A stretch of 51,995 bases of DNA from an uncultured Lachnospiraceae bacterium (GTDB lineage: Bacteria > Bacillota > Clostridia > Lachnospirales > Lachnospiraceae): NCBI GenBank assembly GCA_910586955.1, contig CAJUMM010000009.1, forward strand, positions 12,439 through 64,433. Reading direction: 5' to 3'. Numbering within the stretch: the first letter of the stretch is position 1; each line of letters starts with the position of its first letter. Shown here one piece after another: positions 32,455-40,309 of this stretch. Below the pieces are notes generated by a model. It saw only the letters and a program-made list of their open reading frames with translations, did not search any database and was not told the DNA's origin. Made by a program: the position numbers and the translations under genes.

Positions 32455-33912
32455 TTAAAACAATTCCTTCACCGCCGGATAAATCTTCCGAAACTCCTGA
32501 TATCTCTCCTCATACTTGGCCGCCAGCTCCGGTTCCGGTTCAATGGTATCTACCACCTTCACCAGCTTCTCTGCAATGGCCTCCACGCTTGGGTACGCTC
32601 CGCAGCCCACGGCCGCCAGCATGGCCCCTCCCAAGGCCGGGCCTTCCTCGCTCTCTATGACATCCACCTTCAGGTTCATCACATTGGCTATAATCCGCTT
32701 CCACAGCGGGCTCTTGGCCCCGCCTCCGCAGATCTTGGTCCGCTCCAGCTTGATCCCTAAGCTCTTTGCCACCTCCAGGGAATCCCGGAGGCCGAAAGCT
32801 ACCCCTTCCAGAACCGCCTGGGTCATATCCGCCCGGGTGGTATCCATGGACATGCCCATAAACAGGGCACGGGCGTCGGGATTATTGTGAGGGGAGCGCT
32901 CACCCATAAGGTAGGGAAGGTAGAACACCCGGTTCTTCCCTAATCTTCCGATATCCGCCTGTTCCCCTGCATAATCCGTGGTTTTTAAGATTTCCTCGCT
33001 CCACCATTTGTTGCAGGAAGCCGCACTCAGCATACAGCCCATGAGATGGTAATGGCCGTCCGCATGGGCAAACGCATGAAGGGCATTATTTTCGTCCACC
33101 CGGAACTCCCGGCTGGAGATAAAGATAGTTCCCGAAGTTCCCAGGGAAATGTTGCACATGCCTTCTCCCACGGTTCCCGTTCCCACGGCTGCCGCCGCAT
33201 TGTCCCCGGCTCCGGCAATGATCTTTACCGTCTCCGGCAGTCCCAGTTCCGCCGCCAGCTCCGGTCTGAGCGTACCCACTGCCTGGCTGCTCTCATAGAG
33301 CTTCGGAAGCTGCTCTTCCCGGATTCCGCAGATTTCCAGCATCTCTTTGGACCAGCACCGGTTTTTCACATCCAGAAGGAGCATTCCGGAGGCATCGGAC
33401 ACATCCGTGCAGAAGGTACCGGACAGCTTGTAGGCAATATAGTCCTTGGGCAGCATAATCCGGCAGATCCGGGCAAAATTTTCCGGCTCATGCTTTTTCA
33501 TCCACAGAATCTTGGGCGCCGTAAACCCGGCGAAGGCGATATTGGCCGTATATGCGGAAAGCTTTTCCTTCCCGATCACCTGATTCAGGTAATCCGTCTC
33601 CTCCCCGGTTCTCCCGTCATTCCAGAGTATGGCCGGGCGGATCACCCGATCCTCCTTATCCAAGGCAACCAGTCCGTGCATCTGTCCGCCAAAACCAATC
33701 CCGGCCACCTGGCTCTTGTCACACCCCAAAGTCAGTTCCTTGATTCCCTCTAAGGTCTGCGCCAGCCAGTCCTCCGGATTCTGCTCCGACCAGCCCGGCT
33801 TGGGAAAGTACAGGGGGTACTCTTTTGACACGATTCTTTCAATGGTTCCCTCTTCGTCCATCAGCAGCAATTTCACTGCTGAAGTCCCCAGATCCACTCC
33901 AATATACAGCAT
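32455..33912 (-). CDS. xylB: Xylulokinase
   Basis: The 485-residue FGGY kinase begins YIGVDLGTSAVKLLLMDEEG, has GFGGQMHGLVALD, ILWNDGRTGEETDYLN (substrate region with WxDxRT) and C-terminal ICGGGAKSPLWKRIIANV and GPALGGAMLAAVG. It phosphorylates D-xylulose to xylulose 5-phosphate for the pentose phosphate pathway. The ATG at 33910-33912 with GGAGGTG upstream is clear; a frame open to 34134 is upstream-gene overlap. It is last in the locus B operon and takes the product of the lyxose isomerase. Confidence 0.94.
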   Translation of the reverse strand: MLYIGVDLGTSAVKLLLMDEEGTIERIVSKEYPLYFPKPGWSEQNPEDWLAQTLEGIKELTLGCDKSQVAGIGFGGQMHGLVALDKEDRVIRPAILWNDGRTGEETDYLNQVIGKEKLSAYTANIAFAGFTAPKILWMKKHEPENFARICRIMLPKDYIAYKLSGTFCTDVSDASGMLLLDVKNRCWSKEMLEICGIREEQLPKLYESSQAVGTLRPELAAELGLPETVKIIAGAGDNAAAAVGTGTVGEGMCNISLGTSGTIFISSREFRVDENNALHAFAHADGHYHLMGCMLSAASCNKWWSEEILKTTDYAGEQADIGRLGKNRVFYLPYLMGERSPHNNPDARALFMGMSMDTTRADMTQAVLEGVAFGLRDSLEVAKSLGIKLERTKICGGGAKSPLWKRIIANVMNLKVDVIESEEGPALGGAMLAAVGCGAYPSVEAIAEKLVKVVDTIEPEPELAAKYEERYQEFRKIYPAVKELF

Positions 33913-33936
33913 CTTTTCACCTCCGAAATTTTTGAA

Positions 33937-33961
33937 AAGGGGAACAGCATATGTTCCCCTT
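33937..33961 (-). promoter_or_regulatory. Intercistronic hairpin between lyxose isomerase and xylB
   Basis: AAGGGGAACA (33937-33946) and TGTTCCCCTT (33952-33961) form a perfect 10-bp stem with a 5-base loop. On the minus strand TTTTC follows, so it may be a weak internal terminator or a processing site. Confidence 0.6.
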
Positions 33962-33967
33962 GTTTCT

Positions 33968-34648
33968 TTACTCCGCCGCCGGATACTCGTTGCAGAGCAG
34001 GCGGTAAGGCGGTTCGTCCTCCTCAATGGCCGGGAAACGTCCCACCGGCTCATGGAAACGGTTGTCCGTAGTATCATCGTTGCACATGGAAACCTCCCCG
34101 ATGAGTACGTCCCCGGATCCCGGAACAACTGCAAAGTTATGGTACTGATGGGGCCACAGGGTCAGGCTCTCCCCAGGCTTCAATTCCACCTGGGTCCCGG
34201 CCGGCACATAGTAGGAACGTCCGTCGGAATTTACCAGTACGTCCGTATCCGCCAGTCCCCCTTCTCCGTCGTCATTGTACACCTGAATCAGCAGGGTGCC
34301 GCCTCCCCGGTTAATGATATCCTCACTTTTGACCCAATGGAAATGGGTGGGGAAGGTCTGTCCGTCTTTCAGCATAATCAGTTTCTCCGCATAGACCTTT
34401 TTGTATTTAGGATTGTTCTGATTCCCGTTGCGGATAGTAATCAAGGCAAAGCCTACCTTATCGAAATTCTCAAGGCCGCAGTCGGTAATATCCCAGCCCA
34501 GCATATTGTCCCGGATTTCATCATACTCATGGTTCCTGGCCTTCCACTCCTCCGGCGTCCATTTGCAGAAGGGTGGGAGTTCCACACAGTGTTTTTTCAG
34601 CATAGCTTCCATTTCACGGATGCACTGGTTGATTTTTGAACGTTTCAT
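33968..34648 (-). CDS. D-lyxose ketol-isomerase
   Basis: The 226-residue cupin has an early EGG-type helix region (INQCIREMEAMLKKHCVELPPFCKW), then the metal-binding cluster QTFPTHFHWVKSEDIINRGGG with two His and Glu, and LTLWPHQYHNFAVVPG with further His. This matches the D-lyxose isomerase (EC 5.3.1.15) cupin family, which converts D-lyxose to D-xylulose and often also D-mannose to D-fructose. The adjacent xylulokinase supports D-lyxose as substrate. The ATG at 34646-34648 follows AGGAG by ten bases. Confidence 0.88.
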   Translation of the reverse strand: MKRSKINQCIREMEAMLKKHCVELPPFCKWTPEEWKARNHEYDEIRDNMLGWDITDCGLENFDKVGFALITIRNGNQNNPKYKKVYAEKLIMLKDGQTFPTHFHWVKSEDIINRGGGTLLIQVYNDDGEGGLADTDVLVNSDGRSYYVPAGTQVELKPGESLTLWPHQYHNFAVVPGSGDVLIGEVSMCNDDTTDNRFHEPVGRFPAIEEDEPPYRLLCNEYPAAE

Positions 34649-34678
34649 AATCACTATTCTCCTATCTAAGTCCCTGTT

Positions 34679-35692
34679 TTATAGTTTATCAATAAAGTTC
34701 ATTCTCACCTTGTAGACCTTGCTCTCCCCCGGTCCCAGGATGGGAGCCGCACAGCCCTCCTGGCCTACCTTGGGGCCGTCCAGGAAGACATTCATAGGCT
34801 CAAGGCCCATAACATACTCCCCCTTGCCCAGCATCTTCCACTCACAGAAGAAGGGCAGATCCTCACCGTTGTACCGGATATTGACACCGATCCCCCGCTT
34901 CTCATTGAAAATGGTATACTGGGAGGTGCCGTCCTCCTCTCTGCGGATTTTGTGGAAGTAGCAGCGCTCCGGATAGGGATACTGAGGTGCTTCCACCTGC
35001 TTCCAGGTATCTGCGTATTTAGCCGCATGTTCCTCTCTGGGAACGGTCTCCAGGCTGTCAAAAATAAGCTTTGTTCCCTCCTCCAGCAGGGGATAGCCGT
35101 AGTTCAGATGAAGGGCATAGACAAACTGCCGCTCTCCGAAACCGTGGTTGGTTACCGTATCCGTCAGGACAATGCTGTCATTCTCATATTCAAATTCCAT
35201 CTTCCGGTGCAGGGTGAGATTCTCTCCGAAAATCCGGGCTTCCCGCATGGTTCCCTCTAAGGTAATGGTGGGATTTTCTCCCTTTACCCCCCGCTCATAC
35301 TTCACATTTTCCGCCGGCGTGTTGGCGATTCTTCCGTGAAGGCCAAGCTCTTCCCCGTCCTTCACCATGGGATTGCCGAAGTGCTGCAGGCCGCAGGTAG
35401 TAAGCATTCCCACAAAGAAATTGCGAAGCCAACGGGTTCCCTGGGCGTCGTAATATTCCGGGGCTACAATCCCGCAGGGTGCCAGGTAATTCATGTTCTT
35501 TCCTTTATAACGGACCTGATACAGATCCATGCAGCGGCCCGGAAGCACAGTTGCGGACAGATTTCCGCCGTTGCTGATCTCCATCACCGGAACGCCTTTC
35601 TGAAAACCACCGGTGAGTATTCCCTCATGAAGGGACATCAGCTGGTCCAAATCACCGATATGTTCCAGCCTGCTCTGGTATGTTTCGCTCAT
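34679..35692 (-). CDS. DUF4432 family aldose-epimerase-like protein
   Basis: The 337-residue beta-sandwich protein has features of the galactose mutarotase superfamily: VMEISNGGNLSATVLPGRCMDL, GLHGRIANTPA with a His likely acting on the sugar ring, and FVYALHLNYGYPLLEEG with the second His and late Glu in YVMGLEPMN. DUF4432 members sit in many sugar operons and probably interconvert anomers, here perhaps of D-lyxose. The ATG at 35690-35692 has AGGAGAG upstream. A frame open to 35953 crosses a repeat region and is not used. Confidence 0.82.
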   Translation of the reverse strand: MSETYQSRLEHIGDLDQLMSLHEGILTGGFQKGVPVMEISNGGNLSATVLPGRCMDLYQVRYKGKNMNYLAPCGIVAPEYYDAQGTRWLRNFFVGMLTTCGLQHFGNPMVKDGEELGLHGRIANTPAENVKYERGVKGENPTITLEGTMREARIFGENLTLHRKMEFEYENDSIVLTDTVTNHGFGERQFVYALHLNYGYPLLEEGTKLIFDSLETVPREEHAAKYADTWKQVEAPQYPYPERCYFHKIRREEDGTSQYTIFNEKRGIGVNIRYNGEDLPFFCEWKMLGKGEYVMGLEPMNVFLDGPKVGQEGCAAPILGPGESKVYKVRMNFIDKL

Positions 35693-35703
35693 ATTTGCTC
35701 TCC

Positions 35704-35833
35704 TATTCCAGTTCCGCATAAGCCCTCCCAATGCCCCCTCACTAGAACAGCTTCCGGCCGCATCATGCGTCCGTAATCTGTTCTGGGCATTGTCCGGGCT
35801 TCTGCTGTTTTTATTCCAGTTCCGCATAAGCCC
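35704..35833 (-). repeat. Intergenic region with a 22-bp direct repeat, remnant of the duplication junction
   Basis: The same 22 bases, containing TTCCAGTTCCGCATAAGCCC, occur at 35704-35725 and 35812-35833. Between them, GGCCGC...ATGCGTCC and CCGGGCTTCTGCTGTTTTT match the region after the copy A kinase at about 11590-11650. This shows that the duplicated block extends past the kinase gene and that its edge has been rearranged. No gene is seen in it. Confidence 0.7.
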
Positions 35834-35852
35834 GGACAGGGCTTCCGCTGTT

Positions 35853-36791
35853 TTATTTGTGCTCTTCCAAAAATGCTTCCAGCTCCGCCCGGGAAGGAGC
35901 TCCCTCCATGGGCCCCTGCCTGCGCACGGACATGGCGCCTGCTGCGTTGGCAAAGAGACCGCATTCCCGGATGCTCTTCCCTTCGATCAAGGCTGTCAGG
36001 AAGGCGCCGCAGAAGGTGTCTCCGGCTCCCGTGGGATCTATCTCTTCCACCTGGAAGCTGGGTACGTCTATCACTTCGTCCTTGGTGTAAATCCGGCAGC
36101 CTGCCTCCCCGTTTTTCAGGATAACAATCTTTCCCTGGGACGCCCACTGCCTGCAGCCCTCATCGTCTGTGGCTGCTCCTGTGAACATAACGGCTTCCGA
36201 CTTGCTGGGCAGTATCAGATCGGCACGCTCCAGCACCGGCATGCAGAGCCTGCGGATCTCCTCCACGCTTAAGGCCTCCGGCCGGATATTGGGGTCAAAA
36301 CATACCTTGGTCTCCGGGGATGCCTCCCGCACCATTTTGTATACGGCCTCGGCACTGTCCTGATTGGTGGACATAGTAAAGCCGCTTACGTGAATCCACT
36401 TGGCTCCTTTGATCTTCTCCATATCCACATCCTCCGGAGTGAGCATTCCCGGGGCTGCATGATGGACATGGTACAGAAAGTTTCTGCTCCCGTCGGAGTA
36501 GTAGCATACAAAGGCCACACCTGTGGAGGCTTCCGGATGAATCCGTACCATGGAGCAGTCCGCACCGCTCTCCTCCAGGCGGTTGGTCACACAGCGGCCG
36601 AAGCCGTCATTTCCTACCACACCGATCATGGCACATTTCGCACCCAGCTTTGCAGCTGCATTCAGCATAATGGCTGCATCACCGCTTGGGTACGGGCCGG
36701 TAAAGTCCGCAGGTGCATCCAGCGGTTTGTCCAGCTCTTTGCGCATCACTTCACAGATTAAGGGGCCCATTGTTACAATATCAAATCCCAT
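35853..36791 (-). CDS. PfkB family sugar kinase, copy B (tagatose-kinase-like)
   Basis: The 312-residue kinase carries GPYPSGDAAIMLNAAAKLG and DPTGAGDTFCGAFLTAL, the two PfkB signatures. About four in five residues match copy A at 11648-12586; differences are spread evenly, as expected of old paralogs that have diverged in substrate. In locus B it follows amidohydrolase and YjbQ and precedes the lyxose genes. Since xylulokinase is also present, this enzyme probably phosphorylates a different ketose or an intermediate from a side branch. AGGAGGAT precedes the ATG. Confidence 0.88.
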   Translation of the reverse strand: MGFDIVTMGPLICEVMRKELDKPLDAPADFTGPYPSGDAAIMLNAAAKLGAKCAMIGVVGNDGFGRCVTNRLEESGADCSMVRIHPEASTGVAFVCYYSDGSRNFLYHVHHAAPGMLTPEDVDMEKIKGAKWIHVSGFTMSTNQDSAEAVYKMVREASPETKVCFDPNIRPEALSVEEIRRLCMPVLERADLILPSKSEAVMFTGAATDDEGCRQWASQGKIVILKNGEAGCRIYTKDEVIDVPSFQVEEIDPTGAGDTFCGAFLTALIEGKSIRECGLFANAAGAMSVRRQGPMEGAPSRAELEAFLEEHK

Positions 36792-36832
36792 ACTTGTATC
36801 CTCCTGCTGTTTCCAAATCTGTTTTTATTATA

Positions 36833-37261
36833 CTACTCCCCGATTACATCCACAAATATTTTTCTGGACTGGGGACCGTCAAATTCCATAAAGACGATCT
36901 CCTGGGCCTCCCCCATGGTCATCTTTCCGTTTACCAGGGAGAGAACCGTATTGTTTCCTACCAGGATGGAGCGAAGATGCCCGTAGGCGTTGGCCGAGGT
37001 CCTTCCGTAGGTGGGCAGGAAATGAGCATGGGAATACTCGTCGTCGTCATTGACCAGACGGTGCAGCAGCACATCCAGATCACTTAAGATACAGTCCAAA
37101 GGCTCCGTTACGGTAATGGCACAGTTGGTGTGGGCCGTCACTACGGATACAATGCCGTTTCTTACGCCGGAATCCGCCACCAGCTCCTTCACCTTGTCTC
37201 CGATGTATTCTGTGTAATACTCATCCTGGGTCATAACAAAAAATTCGTAATGTTTAACCAT
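36833..37261 (-). CDS. YjbQ / UPF0047 family protein, copy B
   Basis: The 142-residue protein is the same as copy A (12602-13033) except for the last few residues: VDVIGE here against VDIIGET there. The conserved TAHTNCAITVTE and FMEFDGPQ motifs are present. Its stop lies 41 bases before the kinase start, whereas in locus A the gap is 15, so the identical core sits in a different frame of flanking DNA. Function is unknown; its fixed place in this module suggests a shared metabolic step. Confidence 0.85.
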   Translation of the reverse strand: MVKHYEFFVMTQDEYYTEYIGDKVKELVADSGVRNGIVSVVTAHTNCAITVTEPLDCILSDLDVLLHRLVNDDDEYSHAHFLPTYGRTSANAYGHLRSILVGNNTVLSLVNGKMTMGEAQEIVFMEFDGPQSRKIFVDVIGE

Positions 37262-38001
37262 CCCTACACCTCCATTCCCATAAACCGCATTGCATTCTCT
37301 CCCATAACCATAGCCCGCTGCTTCGGGCGCAGGTTCAGGGCTTCCGTGGCCTTCACCATACGCTTCTGCTCGATCCGGGGATAGGTGGAGCCGAACATCA
37401 CCTTGTCGTAAAGCATCCTGTCAATCCAGTATTCCCCCAGCTGATCATTGAAGGTGGTCTGGAAAAACTGCTTGGGAGAGTCAAAATAAAGGAGAGCCGT
37501 ATCTGCATAGAGATTGGGATACTTTAAGATCAGCATCGCCGTCTCCCGGGTCCAGGGCCAGCCGAAATGTCCCAGGCACATGCGGAGATCGGGATATTCA
37601 ATGGCCACTTCCTCAAAGTTCAGAGGATTGGAGTACTTGGAGGGACTGTTCTTTACCCAGGTCATTCCTGCCTCAAAGAGAATGGGCTTGTTGTATTTGA
37701 GGCAGAGCTGGTAGATGGGTTTCATTATGGGATCTCCCGGCATAAAGTACTGCATGGCGGGGCTTAATTTCAGGCCTTTCATATCAAGCTCCGTAAAGGC
37801 TTTCTCCAGCACTTCCGCTGCGTCTTTTCTGTGAGGATCCACGCCGGCGAAGCCTATCAGGCGGTCCGGATAGATATCTGCCAGCTTTTTCACTTCCTCA
37901 TTGGATACAATGACGCCCCCTGCCCTGGTGGTGACATCTTCTGCGGAGAGAACTGCTTTGTCAATTCCCGCCGCATCTAACTGGGTGATAAAGAGGCTCA
38001 A
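36906..38001 (-). repeat. 1,096-bp identical direct repeat, copy B
   Basis: This segment matches 12678-13773 with no difference that I can find, in the same orientation, 24,228 bp away. Flanks are homologous but clearly diverged on both sides. Confidence 0.9.
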
Positions 38002-38115
38002 AGGCCATACATGCTGCTTGTAAAGAAAGTACTGTTCTCTTCGAAATTCAATTTTTTCCGGGTCTTCACAAATCTCCTCAAAGAATCCCGGGAATGCGTG
38101 TATATCAACTACCAT
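37264..38115 (-). CDS. Amidohydrolase-2 family protein, copy B, with atypical active site
   Basis: The 283-residue protein matches copy A completely after about residue 38; the N-terminus has a few substitutions (VVDIHAFPG against IIDIHTFPG, DPEKIEF against DPQKIKF). Like copy A it has no second His in the N-terminal metal motif and reads GSTYP where an Asp is expected. It is the first gene after the terminator that follows the binding-protein gene, with CAGGAGATGG upstream. Because both copies keep the altered residues in an otherwise well-preserved barrel, the protein is likely functional in a changed way rather than decaying. Confidence 0.8.
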   Translation of the reverse strand: MVVDIHAFPGFFEEICEDPEKIEFRREQYFLYKQHVWPLSLFITQLDAAGIDKAVLSAEDVTTRAGGVIVSNEEVKKLADIYPDRLIGFAGVDPHRKDAAEVLEKAFTELDMKGLKLSPAMQYFMPGDPIMKPIYQLCLKYNKPILFEAGMTWVKNSPSKYSNPLNFEEVAIEYPDLRMCLGHFGWPWTRETAMLILKYPNLYADTALLYFDSPKQFFQTTFNDQLGEYWIDRMLYDKVMFGSTYPRIEQKRMVKATEALNLRPKQRAMVMGENAMRFMGMEV

Positions 38116-38153
38116 CTTATTCCATCTCCTGCTATTGCTTTGTTTGCCGGTTC

Positions 38154-38206
38154 TAAAAAAACCGCCGGGGACACATCAATCTATAAAACCGATTGTCCCC
38201 GGCGGT
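38154..38206 (-). terminator. Terminator after the locus B binding-protein gene
   Basis: ACCGCCGGGGACA (38161-38173) pairs perfectly over 13 bp with TGTCCCCGGCGGT (38194-38206); TTTTTTT follows on the minus strand. It should separate high transporter expression from lower read-through into the catabolic genes. Confidence 0.88.
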
Positions 38207-38229
38207 CCGTTTCATTCTAATAAAACTGC

Positions 38230-39240
38230 TTATCTGTAGTCAGCAGAATTGTCTTTGTTTACTACAGCTGCGCCTGTGTCAACGTCTGTCTCGGACAGAG
38301 TTCCGCCGGTTGCCAGAGTATATGCCGCACGAACAGCGCCATCACCCATGTTTGCAGGATTCTGTGCCATTATGCAGTACAGATCGCCATTGTCAACCTG
38401 ATCCAGAGTTACGCTGGAGGCGTCAAATCCAACTGCTACGCCTTCCCAATCCTTGTTTGCCGCTACTGCGTTGCCAACGCCTACTGCGCCCGGCTCGTTG
38501 TTGCCATATACGCCTACAACACCCTGGGAAATGAAGTTCTCTGCTGCTGCCTGAGAAGCTGCAACCTCAGAATTTCCATACTGAACCTCAAGGATATTGA
38601 AGTCGGTTCCCTCGAATGCGTCGATGAAGCCCTGGCTGCGGTCTACAGAAGTCTGGGTTGCATTGGAGAATGCCACAACTCCGATATCGCCGGACTTGAT
38701 TCCCTTCTCCTCAAGACCTTTCAGCATCTGCTCGCCGGCCTGCTTCGCTGCTGCGTAGTTGTCGGTACGGAAGGCTGCGGATGCCTCAAGCTCTGCCGCA
38801 GAGTCAACGTAGATAATCTTGATTCCTTTGTCCAGAGCGGTCTGCAGGGTGTCAACGATAGCTACCGGGTCAACGGCTGCCACGCAGATTACATCCGGCT
38901 CTTTTGCGATAGCGTTGTTCAGAACCTCGATCTGAAGAGCGGTATCCTTGTGATCCGGCTGCATCCACTCATACTTTACGCCCAGCTCTGCTGCAGCTGC
39001 ACTTGCACCCTTGTCTACGTTTACCCAGTGGCTGTCAAGGCCATCCATGGTTACCAGGATAACGCTTACGTCTGCGCCGTCCGCTTCCGGAGCATCTGCG
39101 GGTTCCTCTGTCTCAGCAGGAGCCTCTGCAGGCGTTTCTGTCTCAGCAGGTGCTGCGGGAGCCTCTTCCTTCTTACCGCAGGCGGCAAGAGATGCAACCA
39201 TAGCTACTGCCATAATCGTTGCCAGTAATTTCTTTTTCAT
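38230..39240 (-). CDS. Sugar ABC transporter substrate-binding lipoprotein, locus B
   Basis: The 336-residue protein has a lipoprotein signal peptide ending VASLAACGKK, an acidic Ala/Glu/Pro linker and a Peripla_BP_4 (ribose-binding-like) domain: VSVILVTMDGLDSHWVNVD, PDVICVAAVDPVAIVD, IKIIYVDSAAE and GVYGNNEPGAVG. It should capture a pentose or hexose outside the membrane for the adjacent permease. It is third in the transporter operon and is followed by a strong terminator, a common way to overproduce binding protein. Confidence 0.9.
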   Translation of the reverse strand: MKKKLLATIMAVAMVASLAACGKKEEAPAAPAETETPAEAPAETEEPADAPEADGADVSVILVTMDGLDSHWVNVDKGASAAAAELGVKYEWMQPDHKDTALQIEVLNNAIAKEPDVICVAAVDPVAIVDTLQTALDKGIKIIYVDSAAELEASAAFRTDNYAAAKQAGEQMLKGLEEKGIKSGDIGVVAFSNATQTSVDRSQGFIDAFEGTDFNILEVQYGNSEVAASQAAAENFISQGVVGVYGNNEPGAVGVGNAVAANKDWEGVAVGFDASSVTLDQVDNGDLYCIMAQNPANMGDGAVRAAYTLATGGTLSETDVDTGAAVVNKDNSADYR

Positions 39241-39303
39241 AGTTACTTTTTCTCCTTTACTTTGATTTTTATATCAAAGCCCTCCCAGGCCTTAATACCA
39301 ATT

Positions 39304-40296
39304 TTATTTTGCTTTCTTCTTTCCGGTACGGGTTACAACGTCCAGCATAACGGCTGCAATAACAATAACACCAATGATAATGTTACGAAGAGCTACCGGC
39401 GCTCCTACGAACTGCAGACCGTTCTGCAGGATTCCCCAGATACCAGCTCCGGCGATAACACCTGCCAGAATACCGGTTCCTCCCAGAGTAGAGATACCGC
39501 CGATAACGCAGGCCGCGATGGCATACATCTCATAGGTGGTTCCTGCGTCCATGGTTCCCATACCTGCCGATGCCAGAAGAATCAGGCCGCAGAGGCAGGA
39601 ACAGAAGGAGCTGATAAGATACGCAATCAACGTCGTGCGGAAGGCATTGACGCCGGACAGCTTTGCCGCCTCCAGGTTGCTTCCGATAGCATAGATGTGA
39701 CGCCCCGTGCGGGTCTTGCTCAACAGGAAATTCATAATGATCCACAGAATAATGGCAATCCATACGGTGCTGTAAATCGTCAGGAAGTTGTCATAGTACA
39801 AAAGGTTGCGGAAGCCCTGGGCGTCGGATCCGATAAAGTCCGTATTCCGGTTGTTGTTGACCAGCTGTGCCAGTCCACGGGCTACCGTCATGGTACCTAA
39901 GGTTGCGATGAAAGCCGGCAGATTAATTTTTGCTACCAGAATGCCGTTCACCACGCCTACGGCCAGAGAAAAGACCAGGGTGATCACGCAGGCCAGCAGG
40001 GGATTCATGCCCCGACTCATGAGGGTTCCGGCCGTCATACAGGCCATACCTACCACAGAGCCTACAGCCAGGTCGATATTGCCGGTTATGAGGACAAAGC
40101 CCTGGCCGATACCGATGATCAGCGTCGGCGCAATCTGGCGCAGCAGGTTCTGAATATTATTCCCGGAACGGAACTGCGGACTCAATACGCTGAATATGAG
40201 AAACAGGATAAAGAAACCAATGGCCGCCGTAACTACGGACCGTACTCCACGCGCCGCCATCTTGCGGCTGAACCAACTTGAATTATTCTTATTCAT
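39304..40296 (-). CDS. Sugar ABC transporter permease (RbsC type), locus B
   Basis: The 330-residue protein has about nine hydrophobic segments and the family motif LITGNIDLAVGSVVGMACM, with VNGILVAKINLPAFIATLGTM characteristic of RbsC/XylH permeases and ACVIGGISTLGGTG late. It would pair with the ATPase encoded 13 bases upstream and with the lipoprotein encoded downstream. Its relation to the locus A permease is only family-level, unlike the near-identity of the catabolic module. Confidence 0.9.
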   Translation of the reverse strand: MNKNNSSWFSRKMAARGVRSVVTAAIGFFILFLIFSVLSPQFRSGNNIQNLLRQIAPTLIIGIGQGFVLITGNIDLAVGSVVGMACMTAGTLMSRGMNPLLACVITLVFSLAVGVVNGILVAKINLPAFIATLGTMTVARGLAQLVNNNRNTDFIGSDAQGFRNLLYYDNFLTIYSTVWIAIILWIIMNFLLSKTRTGRHIYAIGSNLEAAKLSGVNAFRTTLIAYLISSFCSCLCGLILLASAGMGTMDAGTTYEMYAIAACVIGGISTLGGTGILAGVIAGAGIWGILQNGLQFVGAPVALRNIIIGVIVIAAVMLDVVTRTGKKKAK

Positions 40297-40309
40297 AGCT
40301 ATCTACTCC

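Noticed and set aside
33913..34134. N-terminal extension of xylulokinase
   Set aside because: It overlaps the lyxose isomerase gene in another frame; the ATG at 33912 has a clear ribosome binding site and matches the family start.
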